A DNA stretch of 48,128 bases from Phytophthora sp. 'mugwort' (GCA_033558025.1 JAUCEF010000091.1:1-48128); one strand, 5' to 3'; counted from the first letter of the stretch, positions 18,948-27,760 are shown. Notes: generated by a model not told the origin, from the sequence alone. Program-made: numbers and translations.

Positions 18948-19319
18948 ATGATTCAAATTCAAACTAAATTAAAAGTAAATGATAATAGTGGTATTAAAAT
19001 AGGACAATGTATAAAAATTTATAAAAAAAAAATTGGAAAAATTGGGGATACAATTTTAATTTCTGCTAAAAAATTACGTTTAAATCAAAAAAAAAAAATT
19101 AAAATAATTAAAGGAGATTTATTTAAAGCTTTAATTATACATACAACATATCAAAAAAAAAGTACAATAGGTAATATAATAAAATTTGATAAAAATTGTA
19201 TAATTATTTTAAATAATCAAAATAAACCCCTAGGAACACGTATATTTGGTCCGATTACTTCTGAATTTCGGAAGAAAAAAAATTTCAAAATATTAGCATT
19301 AGCTTCAAATATTTTATAA
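18948..19319 (+). CDS. rpl14: Large-subunit ribosomal protein uL14
   Basis: This is a 123-residue protein starting MIQIQTKLKVNDNSGIKIGQC (MIQxxTxLxVADNSGAxxxxC). The middle has GDLFKALIIHTTYQKK (VxxAVIVRTxK), then KFDKNCIIILNNQNKPLGTR and the C-terminal ILALASNIL. Normal length. With rpl5 it forms the ancestral rpl14-rpl5 pair, here detached from rps14-rps8 by rnl and six tRNAs. Confidence 0.96.
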   Translation: MIQIQTKLKVNDNSGIKIGQCIKIYKKKIGKIGDTILISAKKLRLNQKKKIKIIKGDLFKALIIHTTYQKKSTIGNIIKFDKNCIIILNNQNKPLGTRIFGPITSEFRKKKNFKILALASNIL

Positions 19320-19325
19320 AAATAT

Positions 19326-19854
19326 ATGAAAAAAAAATTTACAAATCCATTATCAAAATATTACTATATACGATCTTTTAACAAAATTAAATTTTAAAAA
19401 TATATTTGAAATACCTAAAATAAGTAAAATATGTTTAAATATTGGTTTTAAAAACGCTAATATTGAAAAAAAAAAATTAATTAATATAATTTTACTTTTA
19501 AAATTAATAACAAATCAAAAACCTATAATAACAAAATCAAAAAAAAATAATATTTTTTTAAAAATCAAAAAAAATTCAATTATAGGTTGTAAAATAACTT
19601 TAAGAAAAAAAAATATTTTTAATTTTTTAGAAAAAATTTTGATTTTTCTTTTTCAAAATTTAACTAAAATAAATTTTAATTTTAAAAATCAAAATATTTT
19701 AAATTTTCAAATTCGAAATATTTTAGATTTTTTTGAATTAAAAACTGAATTTTTAAAATTCAAAGATATACCTCCAATAGATGTTTCTATTCATACAAAT
19801 GCAAAAAATCATTATGAATTATTTTTATTATTAAATTCACTATTTTTATTATAA
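19326..19854 (+). CDS. rpl5: Large-subunit ribosomal protein uL5 (one-base frameshift in assembly)
   Basis: From ATG 19326 the frame reads MKKKFTNPLSKYYY and shifts near 19365-19372 into DLLTKLNFKNIFEIPKISKI, then CLNIGFKNANIEKKKL, NQKPIITKSKKN, IIGCKITLRKKNIFNFLEKI and a C-terminal DIPPIDVSIHTNAKN. This is the complete uL5 order (YxxDLLxKxxxxNxxxxPxIxKIxLNxG; GxxVTLRxxxMxxFL). One surplus base in TACTATATACGAT explains the shift. It binds 5S rRNA and helix 84 in bacteria; no 5S gene is visible here. Confidence 0.88.
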
Positions 19855-19866
19855 AAATAATTTATT

Positions 19867-19940
19867 AGCAAAAATAGCTCAATGGTAGAGTATAACCTTG
19901 CCAAGGTTAATGTTGAGGGTTCAAATCCCTTTTTTTGCTT
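19867..19940 (+). tRNA. trnG(gcc): tRNA-Gly(GCC)
   Basis: The acceptor AGCAAAA/TTTTGCT is perfect, the anticodon loop TTGCCAA gives GCC, and the T arm is GAGGG-TTCAAAT-CCCTT. Confidence 0.94.
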
Positions 19941-19945
19941 AATTC

Positions 19946-20022
19946 AAATAAATGTACCCAAAGGCAGTATTTGGTATTTCCATTTTTTAATTAGGGAATA
20001 ATATTAGTATTGACATTTATTT
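19946..20022 (+). ncRNA. Candidate structured RNA or leader: three-helix junction
   Basis: A perfect 10-bp closing stem (AAATAAATGT at 19946-19955 with ACATTTATTT at 20013-20022) encloses two hairpins. CCAAA/TTTGG at 19958-19974 has the 7-nt loop GGCAGTA. TATTTCC/GGGAATA at 19975-20000 has one G-U and a 12-nt loop. The hairpins abut, so they could stack. It is not a tRNA: no T arm, and no U before the would-be anticodon. It lies between trnG and the ATG of the orf at 20040, so it is either a 5' leader element or a separate small RNA. Function unknown. Confidence 0.5.
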
Positions 20023-20039
20023 ACTTCTTTATAAAAATT

Positions 20040-20570
20040 ATGATTTTTTTTAACATTATTAAAAGGATATTTTTTGCTTATAATCTATATAAAATTATAC
20101 AAGATATATTAAAAATACATCCTAAATTTTTTCAAAATATTTTTAAATTTATTTTAATTCTTTTACCTCTTGAAATAACTTTATTAGAAGATTTTATAGA
20201 TTTAGAGACTGAGGCTGAGGAAGCTGCTTTAAAAAAAGAAGAAAAACCTAAAAGTATTTTAAAAAGAATTGACGATAATATGCCAACTATTTTCGTTTTT
20301 TTTTTTTTATCTTTTTTGTTTTATTTATTTCTAGATGCTTTTTTTTTTGATAGCGACAATTTCCCAAGCGATTTTCCTAGTAATTTTTCAACTGATTTAA
20401 ATTTTGATTCAGATAGTGACTCTTTACCAAAACCACCAAAAAGAAAAATTACAAGATCTGGAAATCCTCTGAATCTATATAGATATTTTCATTATTTAGA
20501 TGTTGAAACAGGTGAACGTATAGATGATATCGATCGATTAGATCCTGATACTTATGAAATAGTGGATTAA
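20040..20570 (+). CDS. Hypothetical membrane protein, 176 aa
   Basis: I use ATG at 20040 (MIFFNIIKRIFFAYNLYKII); the longer frame begins with TTG inside the structured leader. The protein has a hydrophobic N-terminal segment (about residues 35-45, FKFILILLPLEITLL), an acidic linker (DLETEAEEAALKKEEKPK), a strong transmembrane helix (PTIFVFFFLSFLFYLFLDAF, about residue 82), and a soluble acidic tail with SDSDS and ERIDDIDRLDPDTYEIVD. Its composition, rich in Asp and Glu, is unlike the lysine/asparagine-rich ribosomal genes nearby. I recognise no family. It may be lineage-specific or acquired. Confidence 0.6.
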   Translation: MIFFNIIKRIFFAYNLYKIIQDILKIHPKFFQNIFKFILILLPLEITLLEDFIDLETEAEEAALKKEEKPKSILKRIDDNMPTIFVFFFLSFLFYLFLDAFFFDSDNFPSDFPSNFSTDLNFDSDSDSLPKPPKRKITRSGNPLNLYRYFHYLDVETGERIDDIDRLDPDTYEIVD

Positions 20571-20631
20571 TTTATTCCACTTTTTCTTTTTTAAAACAAT
20601 AATAAACATTTTTTAAACAATAAAAATATAC

Positions 20632-20703
20632 GTGATTATAGATTAATTGGTAAATCCTTTATCTTCCAAGTAAATATTATGGGTTCAAATCCCATTAATC
20701 ACA
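20632..20703 (+). tRNA. trnG(ucc): tRNA-Gly(UCC)
   Basis: The acceptor GTGATTA/TAATCAC is perfect, the anticodon loop is CTTCCAA (UCC), and the T arm is ATGGG-TTCAAAT-CCCAT. Confidence 0.92.
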
Positions 20704-20720
20704 TATTTAAAATATCTTTA

Positions 20721-20804
20721 GGAGAAATGGCTGAGTGGTTAAAAGCGGCAGACTGTAAATTTGTTGAAATATTTTCTACGTAGGTTCAAATCCTACTTTC
20801 TCCA
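20721..20804 (+). tRNA. trnY(gua): tRNA-Tyr(GUA)
   Basis: Class II tRNA with acceptor GGAGAAA/TTTCTCC, anticodon loop CTGTAAA (GUA), a long variable arm and T arm GTAGG-TTCAAAT-CCTAC. Confidence 0.94.
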
Positions 20805-21171
20805 ATAAAGATCTAAAAAAAAAAAAGGATAAACAAATTAAAAAAAGGATAAAAAGATAAAATATCTTTAAATAGTTAAGTTAAAAAGATATTTATCTTT
20901 TCAACAAAAAATTCAAAAACATATTTAGGGGGGGATCCTTTTCAAAAAATAATATTTTTTTTTCGTGATACAAAGAAATTTTTATTAATAACTAATTGAA
21001 TTTTTAAAAATTAAAAAATTTTAATCCTTTAAGACAATATAAGACAATATAAGACAATATAAGACAATATAAGACAATATAAGACAAAAATTAATATAAG
21101 AATGTTATAATATTAAATTTTTAAATATTTGTTATTTTAAAAATTAATATTAAATAATTAATATAAAACTT
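20805..21171. other. Noncoding region upstream of rns (367 bp)
   Basis: No gene is visible. It contains two AAAAAAGGATAAA-type repeats near 20822-20854, a hairpin AAAGATATTTATCTTT near 20886, an isolated run of seven G (20928-20934) joined to GATCC, the motif ATCCTTTAAGACAAT near 21024, and five copies of a 10-bp repeat. This density of features makes it a candidate control region for the rRNA transcript. Confidence 0.5.
21031..21087 (+). repeat. 10-bp tandem repeat AAGACAATAT
   Basis: Five perfect copies plus a partial sixth, ending about 85 nt before the rns 5' end. The first copy overlaps the CTTTAAGA element seen ahead of other transcription units. Confidence 0.95.
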
Positions 21172-22027
21172 AAATAGAGTTTGATCCTGGCTCAGAATAA
21201 ATGCTATCGGTATGCTTAACACATGCAAGTTGAATGTTTTTAAAACATAGCGAACGGGTGAGTAACACGTGAATTATCTACCTTTTAATTCAGAATAATT
21301 ATTTTTATAAAAATACTGAATAAATTAATTAAAGTTTTTAACGTTAAAAGATGAGTTTGCGCAAGATTATGGTAGTTGGTAGTTTAATAGACAACCAAGC
21401 CTATTATCTTTAGCTGGTTTGAAAGAATGATCAGCCACATTGGGACTGAGACACGGCCCAAACTTTTTTAAAGGCAGCAGTGGGGAATTTTGGACAATGA
21501 GCGGAAGCTTGATCCAGCAATACCGAGTGGGTGATGACGGCTAATTAGGTTGTAAAGCTCTTTCATTAAGGAGGAAAATGACAGTACTTAAAAAAGAAGT
21601 TCCGGCTAATACCCGTGCCAGCAGCCGCGGTAATACGGGAGGAGCGAGCATTATTCGGGATGATTAGGCGTAAAGGGTTTGTAGGTAGTTTTTTAAGTTG
21701 AAAGAAACAAATTAAAGCTCAACTTTATACATTTTTTCAAAACTGATAAACTGGAGTATAAATAGAGGATAATGGAATTTCTATTGGAGTGATAAAATAC
21801 GTTGATAATAGAAGGAAGACCTATGGCGAAGGCAATTATCTGGGTATATACTGACACTGAGAAACGAAAGCTTGGGTAGCGAACGGGATTAGAGACCCCG
21901 GTAGTCCATGCTGTAAACGATGAGTGCTAATATTTAGAATTTTTAGATATAACAGCTAACGCGTTAAGCACTCCGCCTGAAAAGTATAATCGCAAGATTG
22001 AAATTCAAAGGAATTGACGGGAGTCTA

Positions 22028-22059
<32 letters not shown>

Positions 22060-22675
22060 AATACGCGCAGAACCTTACCAACTCTTGCTAATTTTTATTT
22101 AAAATTTTTATATAAAAAACAGGTGTTGCATGGCTGTCGTCAGCTCGTGTTGTGAAATGTTTGGTTAAATCCTTTAACGAGCGCAACCCCTATGATTAGT
22201 TACTAATTTATTATAAATAGATAAAAGTACTCTAATGAAAAAATTAATGATAGGTTAATGGAAGGTGGGGATGACGTCAAGTCTTCATGGCCCTTATGAG
22301 TTGGGCTACACACGTGCTACAATGATAATTACAATGAGAAGCAATAATGATATAAGTTGGAGCAAATCTTCAAAAATTATCTTAGTTCGAATTAAGGGCT
22401 GAAACTCGCCCTTATGAAGTTGGAATCGCTAGTAATCGCAGAACAGCATGCTGCGGTGAATATGTTACTGGACTTTGTACACACCGCCCGTCACATCAGG
22501 GAAGTTGATTGTTTTTAAAATAATTTTTAATTCTTTTATAAAATTTAATAATTATTTAAATAAAATAATTTAAAATTTTTATAAAATAAATTATAATTCC
22601 TAAAAAGTGGTTAGTAACTTTGATGAAGTCGTAACAAGGTAGTCGTAGGGGAACCTGTGTCTGGAAGAGATCTTT
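21172..22675 (+). rRNA. rns: Small-subunit ribosomal RNA
   Basis: The 5' end is seen in AGAGTTTGATCCTGGCTCAG near 21175, the 530 loop in GTGCCAGCAGCCGCGGTAA near 21615, the 690-790 region in ATTAGAGACCCCGGTAGTCC near 21889, the 1400 region in TTGTACACACCGCCCGTCAC near 22476, and the 3' minor domain in GTCGTAACAAGGTAGTCGTA near 22627. The 3' end after GGGGAACCTGTGTCTGG has no CCTCC. The helix 44 region (22510-22610) is A+T-rich and variable. Ends are approximate. Confidence 0.96.
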
Positions 22676-22705
22676 AAGCATTCTTAAATTAAAATTAAAA
22701 GTCTT

Positions 22706-22777
22706 AGGAAAATAGTTTAATTGGTAAAATCATAGTCTCCAAAATTATTGTTATGGGTTCAAGTCCCATTTTTCCTG
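22706..22777 (+). tRNA. trnW(cca): tRNA-Trp(CCA)
   Basis: The acceptor AGGAAAA/TTTTCCT is perfect, the anticodon loop is CTCCAAA (CCA), and the T arm is ATGGG-TTCAAGT-CCCAT. The CCA anticodon reads TGG only, agreeing with TGA as stop. Confidence 0.94.
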
Positions 22778-22918
22778 TTTATTATAAAATATTATAAATC
22801 AAAAAAATTTTATAATATCTGAAATTAATTAAATTCAAGTTATAAAAATAAAATTTTATTTAAAATACTTTTTAATCAAAGGGAATTTAAATTTAGATTT
22901 ATAATATTTTATAATAAA
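22778..22918. repeat. 23-bp perfect inverted repeat downstream of trnW
   Basis: The sequence at 22778-22800 is the exact reverse complement of 22896-22918, separated by 95 nt, so the transcript could fold into a long hairpin with an unpaired or internally structured loop. It follows trnW directly and may act in 3'-end processing of the rns-trnW transcript. Confidence 0.7.
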
Positions 22919-23369
22919 TATAGTTTTATATGTTTAAAATAAAAATATTATTATAAATATTCAATTTTAAAATTACTCCATTATTCCTAAAAAAATATTC
23001 ATAAACAGATTAATTAATGTTTATATTAAGAAAACATTCTCAATATTAAATAATTTTAATTTATTAGTTAATATTATTGATTAATCGTTAAATGAATACT
23101 CTTTAAATAATTATTATTTCATTTTTATTATATTCTACATTAATATTTATTATTGTATATAAAAACATTTTAAAAATAATATGATTATTTAATATAAATT
23201 ATTTTAATTTTTAAAAAATTTTATATTCTTTAAGAAAAAAAAAAAATAATTCAATTATTTTTACAATATAAATAATAAAATTTATATTTTTTCTTGAATA
23301 TTAATATTCAAAAACTCTTAATTTTGTATATATTAAAAATTAAATAAAATAATAAATTTCAAGTATATT
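22919..23369. other. Noncoding leader region of cox2
   Basis: No intact gene is seen. It holds a short membrane-type frame broken by TAA and TGA near 23092-23214, the TATTCTTTAAGA element at 23224-23235, and an 18-bp perfect palindrome TTGAATATTAATATTCAA at 23294-23311, about 58 nt before the cox2 ATG. Confidence 0.6.
23224..23235 (+). promoter_or_regulatory. Candidate promoter element TATTCTTTAAGA upstream of cox2
   Basis: The exact 12-mer also occurs upstream of atp9 (40457-40468) and, on the minus strand, of nad5 (29830-29841). Here it is 134 nt before the cox2 ATG. Position ahead of genes and correct orientation at three sites suggest a promoter or processing site; function is inferred. 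Confidence 0.45.
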
Positions 23370-24146
23370 ATGACAATAATAAATTATATAAATAATCAAT
23401 TCACTTTTTTAGATATGGCTGAACCTTGGCAATTAGGTTTTCAAGATCCAGCAACACCTGTTATGGAAGGTATTATTAATTTTCATCATGATTTAATGTT
23501 TTTTTTAATTATGATTACTGTATTTGTTTGTTGGATGTTATTTAGAGTTATTACTCTTTTTGATGAAAAAAAAAATAAAATTCCAGCAACAATTGTACAT
23601 GGTGCTACTATTGAAATTATTTGGACTTCTATTCCAGCCTTAATTTTATTAACGGTAGCTATTCCATCTTTTGCTTTATTATATTCAATGGATGAAGTAA
23701 TTGATCCTATTATTACTTTAAAAGTAATTGGTAGTCAATGGTATTGGAGTTATGAATATTCAGATAATTTAGAATTTTCTGATGAACCTTTAATTTTTGA
23801 TAGTTATATGATTCAAGAAGATGATTTAGCAATAGGTCAATTTAGAATTTTAGAAGTTGATAATCGTGTGGTTGTTCCAACTAATAGTCATATTCGAGTA
23901 TTAATTACTGCTTCAGATGTTTTACATTCATGGGCAATACCTTCATTAGGTATAAAATTAGATGCTTGTCCTGGTCGTTTAAATCAAACATCAATGTTTA
24001 TTAAACGTGAAGGTGTTTTTTATGGACAATGTAGTGAAATTTGTGGAGTAAATCATGGATTTATGCCTATTGTTGTAGAAGCTGTTTCATTAGAAGATTA
24101 TTTAATTTGGTTAAAAAATAAAATCAATTTTGATTTTAATATATAA
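23370..24146 (+). CDS. cox2: Cytochrome c oxidase subunit 2
   Basis: This 258-residue protein carries the CuA site of complex IV. There are two N-terminal transmembrane helices (about residues 30-60 and 72-98). The aromatic electron-transfer stretch is [10 protein letters not shown] (about residue 122). The CuA ligands are in [17 protein letters not shown] and [16 protein letters not shown] near residue 218. Length is normal with no insertion. It precedes cox1 on the same strand, as in oomycetes, with a 222-nt gap that holds a TatA-like frame. Confidence 0.98.
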   Translation: MTIINYINNQFTFLDMAEPWQLGFQDPATPVMEGIINFHHDLMFFLIMITVFVCWMLFRVITLFDEKKNKIPATIVHGATIEIIWTSIPALILLTVAIPSFALLYSMDEVIDPIITLKVIGSQWYWSYEYSDNLEFSDEPLIFDSYMIQEDDLAIGQFRILEVDNRVVVPTNSHIRVLITASDVLHSWAIPSLGIKLDACPGRLNQTSMFIKREGVFYGQCSEICGVNHGFMPIVVEAVSLEDYLIWLKNKINFDFNI

Positions 24147-24159
24147 TTAAAAAATTTTT

Positions 24160-24258
24160 ATGGTATTTAAAATCATTGGTATAATTTTTTTAATATTATT
24201 ACTATTTACTGATATTAAAAAATTAATTAATAAAATCAAACAATTTTTCAATAAATAA
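24160..24258 (+). CDS. TatA-like microprotein, 32 aa (candidate)
   Basis: ATG at 24160, 13 nt after the cox2 stop, opens a 32-residue frame ending TAA at 24258. The layout is that of TatA: a short transmembrane segment (IIGIIFLILLLF), a hinge (FTD, where TatA has FG), then a basic amphipathic helix (IKKLINKIKQFFNK). TatA oligomers work with TatC, which this genome encodes. The frame is short and the region A+T-rich, so chance is possible; the hydrophobic-hinge-amphipathic order is the main support. Inference from architecture only. Confidence 0.45.
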   Translation: MVFKIIGIIFLILLLFTDIKKLINKIKQFFNK

Positions 24259-24368
24259 AAATAATTTATTTTTTTGATAATAAAAAATTAAAAAAACCAA
24301 CGCTTTTTTTGATTTAAAAATAAAATATATAATTTTGCATTTAAAATAAAATTTAAAAATATAAATAA

Positions 24369-25847
<1,479 letters not shown>

Positions 25848-25858
25848 AAAAAATTTTT

Positions 25859-25898
25859 ATAATTATTAATAATTAAATTAATCTTTATTAATAATTAT
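25859..25898 (+). terminator. Hairpin downstream of cox1
   Basis: 14-bp perfect arms (25859-25872 and 25885-25898) with a 12-nt loop, 12 nt after the cox1 stop. A second, smaller GC-containing hairpin AATACCGT/ACGGTGTT follows at 25921-25939. They are likely transcript-end or processing structures; with such high A+T, some pairing is expected by chance. Confidence 0.5.
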
Positions 25899-25961
25899 AT
25901 TAAAAATTTTTAATTTAATTAATACCGTTTTACGGTGTTTTATAAAAATTTAAAATTTTTA

Positions 25962-25973
25962 TATTATTTAAGA
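25962..25973 (+). promoter_or_regulatory. Variant TATTATTTAAGA element upstream of orf137
   Basis: It differs by one base from the TATTCTTTAAGA element ahead of cox2, atp9 and nad5, and lies 116 nt before the next ATG on the same strand. Confidence 0.3.
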
Positions 25974-26089
25974 GAAAAAAATATTAGTAAAATTTAAATA
26001 AAAAAAAATATTAAATCTCAAAAATTAAATCAAATAAAAATTTAATTAATAACAAATTAATTATTAATAAAATAATTTAAATTATAATT

Positions 26090-26503
26090 ATGGATATCGA
26101 AAATATTTTAATAGACTTAAACAATGACAACAATAATATTGAAAAACACGAATCACAAGAACAAACATCAAATTATATAAAATATATAATATTTATAATA
26201 GGTGCCTTTTTTATTTTAGGTTTAACTATTTTTTTAATTTATTTCAATAGCGATTTTCCAATAGTTTCTGCATTACAGGATTTAAGGAATATCGTCGATG
26301 ATGAAACTTTCAATCAAATAAAACAAGTTGTTTTAAAAATGTTACGTGAACCTGAAAAAAGGGCGGCTGGATTAAATTTATTAGAATTATTAAAACTAAC
26401 TATTCATCCAAGACATTTATTAAAAGATAATCCACAAGAATTTGAAAAAATGATGACTCATTTAATTAAAATTTTAATTTCTATTTTTAAAGAAGATGGC
26501 TAA
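26090..26503 (+). CDS. Hypothetical membrane-anchored protein, 137 aa
   Basis: The start is ATG 26090. An acidic N-terminal region of about 30 residues (IDLNNDNNNIEKHESQEQ) is followed by one transmembrane helix (about 32-52, YIIFIIGAFFILGLTIFLIY), then a soluble helical domain of about 85 residues with VVLKMLREPEKRAAGLNLLE and KMMTHLIKILISIF. It is less A+T-biased in its amino acids than the neighbouring ribosomal genes. It ends directly before a strong hairpin. I recognise no family. It is plausibly a real gene, given its mixed composition, own upstream element and 3' hairpin. Confidence 0.6.
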   Translation: MDIENILIDLNNDNNNIEKHESQEQTSNYIKYIIFIIGAFFILGLTIFLIYFNSDFPIVSALQDLRNIVDDETFNQIKQVVLKMLREPEKRAAGLNLLELLKLTIHPRHLLKDNPQEFEKMMTHLIKILISIFKEDG

Positions 26504-26505
26504 AA

Positions 26506-26533
26506 AAACCTATTTAATTTGTTAAATAGGTTT
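26506..26533 (+). terminator. Perfect 12-bp hairpin after orf137
   Basis: AAACCTATTTAA / TTAAATAGGTTT with loop TTTG begins 3 nt after the orf137 stop and is preceded by an A run. It contains three G-C pairs, which is high for this genome's spacers, so it is unlikely to be accidental. It is probably a transcript-end or RNA-stability structure. Confidence 0.65.
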
Positions 26534-26914
26534 CTAGATATACAATATATACATTATGTAAATTTTTACCAATTAAAAACTAATTATGTGATTTTAAATT
26601 ATAACTATGTTGATATTAATTTAATTTTAGTTATTGAGTATTTAATAAAAATTAATCTATTTAAATATTTATGTCATCAATAACTTATGTTAAACCATCT
26701 TGATTAAAAGTTATAGAATTAGCAATAATAATATTCTGTATTTATATTAAATTTGTAAGTGAACGCATTCTTCTTATATTTTTTAGAATATTTATTGAAA
26801 AAAATTGATTTTTTTAATTTATTATTTCTTAAAAAATTTAAATTTTATTATTTATATTATAAAAATAATTGAATTATTTTTTTTTTAAGAATGAAATTTT
26901 TAAATAAAACTAAT
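26534..26914. other. Noncoding region between orf137 and trnR
   Basis: No intact gene under the standard code. A frame at 26671-26817 is open except for two TGA codons (see findings). The rest is A+T-rich spacer. Confidence 0.6.
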
Positions 26915-26987
26915 TACAATCTCTTGGATTTGAACCAAGATTTTAAAGCTTAGAAGGCTAATACTCTACCAATTAAGTTAAGATTGT
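26915..26987 (-). tRNA. trnR(ucu): tRNA-Arg(UCU)
   Basis: The acceptor ACAATCT/AGATTGT is perfect, the anticodon loop is CTTCTAA (UCU), and the T arm is CTTGG-TTCAAAT-CCAAG. It lies just downstream of nad6 on the same strand, an association I recall from oomycete mitochondrial genomes. Confidence 0.94.
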
Positions 26988-27004
26988 TTTAGTTTTATTA
27001 AGAA

Positions 27005-27715
27005 TTAAACAGTTTTATCTGAATATACATTAAAAATAGCTTTTAATGCATCTCGTGAAAGTTGTTTATAAATATTTTGTTTTAAAAATTTTTTTTTTTC
27101 CTTTTTAGTTAAAGTAACCGCTCCTATTAAAGCTATTAATAATATAATACCTGCAACTAAAAAAAAAAAAGCATAATAACTATATAAAATTTGTCCAATT
27201 GTTTCAATATTTGTAATAGTATCTAATTGATAGATAAAATTTTTTAAAAAGGGTTTGACATCAACAAATATTTCAAAAGTACCTTTCATACTATCGTGAA
27301 AAAAAAATAAAGTATTTACTTTTTGAGTAAAAAAAGAATTATTTATTAAATGGTAATATGATGTAAAAACTTTACTAAACATAACAAACGTTTCTAAAAA
27401 AAAAATAAAACTAATTAAAAAAATAATTGGTAAATAACCAAAATTATTTTTTATTTTATTTTTATCAATTAAAACATTAACATCTAGCATCATAATAACA
27501 AATAAAAATAATACAGTAATAGCTCCTACATAAATAATAATTAACATTATTGATAAAAATTCAATTTCAGAAATTAATAATAATCCAGTTGAATTAGTAA
27601 AAACTAATATTAAAAAAAATGCAGAATATATTGTATTTGTAGAATATATTACAAATATAGCTGAAGTTAAAGCTATAGTTGAAAAAGTATAAAAGAAAAT
27701 TGTTTCGAAATCCAT
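27005..27715 (-). CDS. nad6: NADH dehydrogenase subunit 6
   Basis: This is a 236-residue membrane subunit of complex I with five predicted helices. Recognised by NTIYSAFFLILVFTNSTGLL, IEFLSIMLIIIYVGAITVLFLFVIMMLD (the pi-bulge helix) and a later LVAGIILLIALIGAVTLT. The C-terminal extension of about 40 residues is hydrophilic. It lies between nad5 (upstream) and trnR on the minus strand. A TTTAAGA-containing element is in its leader at 27749-27760. Confidence 0.96.
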   Translation of the reverse strand: MDFETIFFYTFSTIALTSAIFVIYSTNTIYSAFFLILVFTNSTGLLLISEIEFLSIMLIIIYVGAITVLFLFVIMMLDVNVLIDKNKIKNNFGYLPIIFLISFIFFLETFVMFSKVFTSYYHLINNSFFTQKVNTLFFFHDSMKGTFEIFVDVKPFLKNFIYQLDTITNIETIGQILYSYYAFFFLVAGIILLIALIGAVTLTKKEKKKFLKQNIYKQLSRDALKAIFNVYSDKTV

Positions 27716-27748
27716 AATGTATTTAAATTATATAAATTTATAATTATA

Positions 27749-27760
27749 TCTTAAAAGATA
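27749..27760 (-). promoter_or_regulatory. TATCTTTTAAGA element in the nad6 leader
   Basis: It shares TTTAAGA with the cox2, atp9 and nad5 elements and differs at two upstream positions. It lies 34 nt upstream of the nad6 ATG. Weak on its own. Confidence 0.25.

Noticed and set aside
18756..18962. Minus-strand frame across trnP and trnfM
   Set aside because: It lies over two complete tRNAs and is a chance open frame.
19946..20022. Degenerate tRNA (possible trnT)
   Set aside because: No T arm, a 10-bp closing stem and no U preceding the would-be anticodon in the 7-nt loop GGCAGTA.
19946..20022. Mitochondrial 5S rRNA
   Set aside because: It has a three-helix shape but is only 77 nt, with no recognisable 5S consensus such as the loop with CGAAC.
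15822..22675. Introns in rRNA or cox1
   Set aside because: The conserved blocks follow at normal spacing and cox1 is continuous; I see no group I or II signals or maturase frames.
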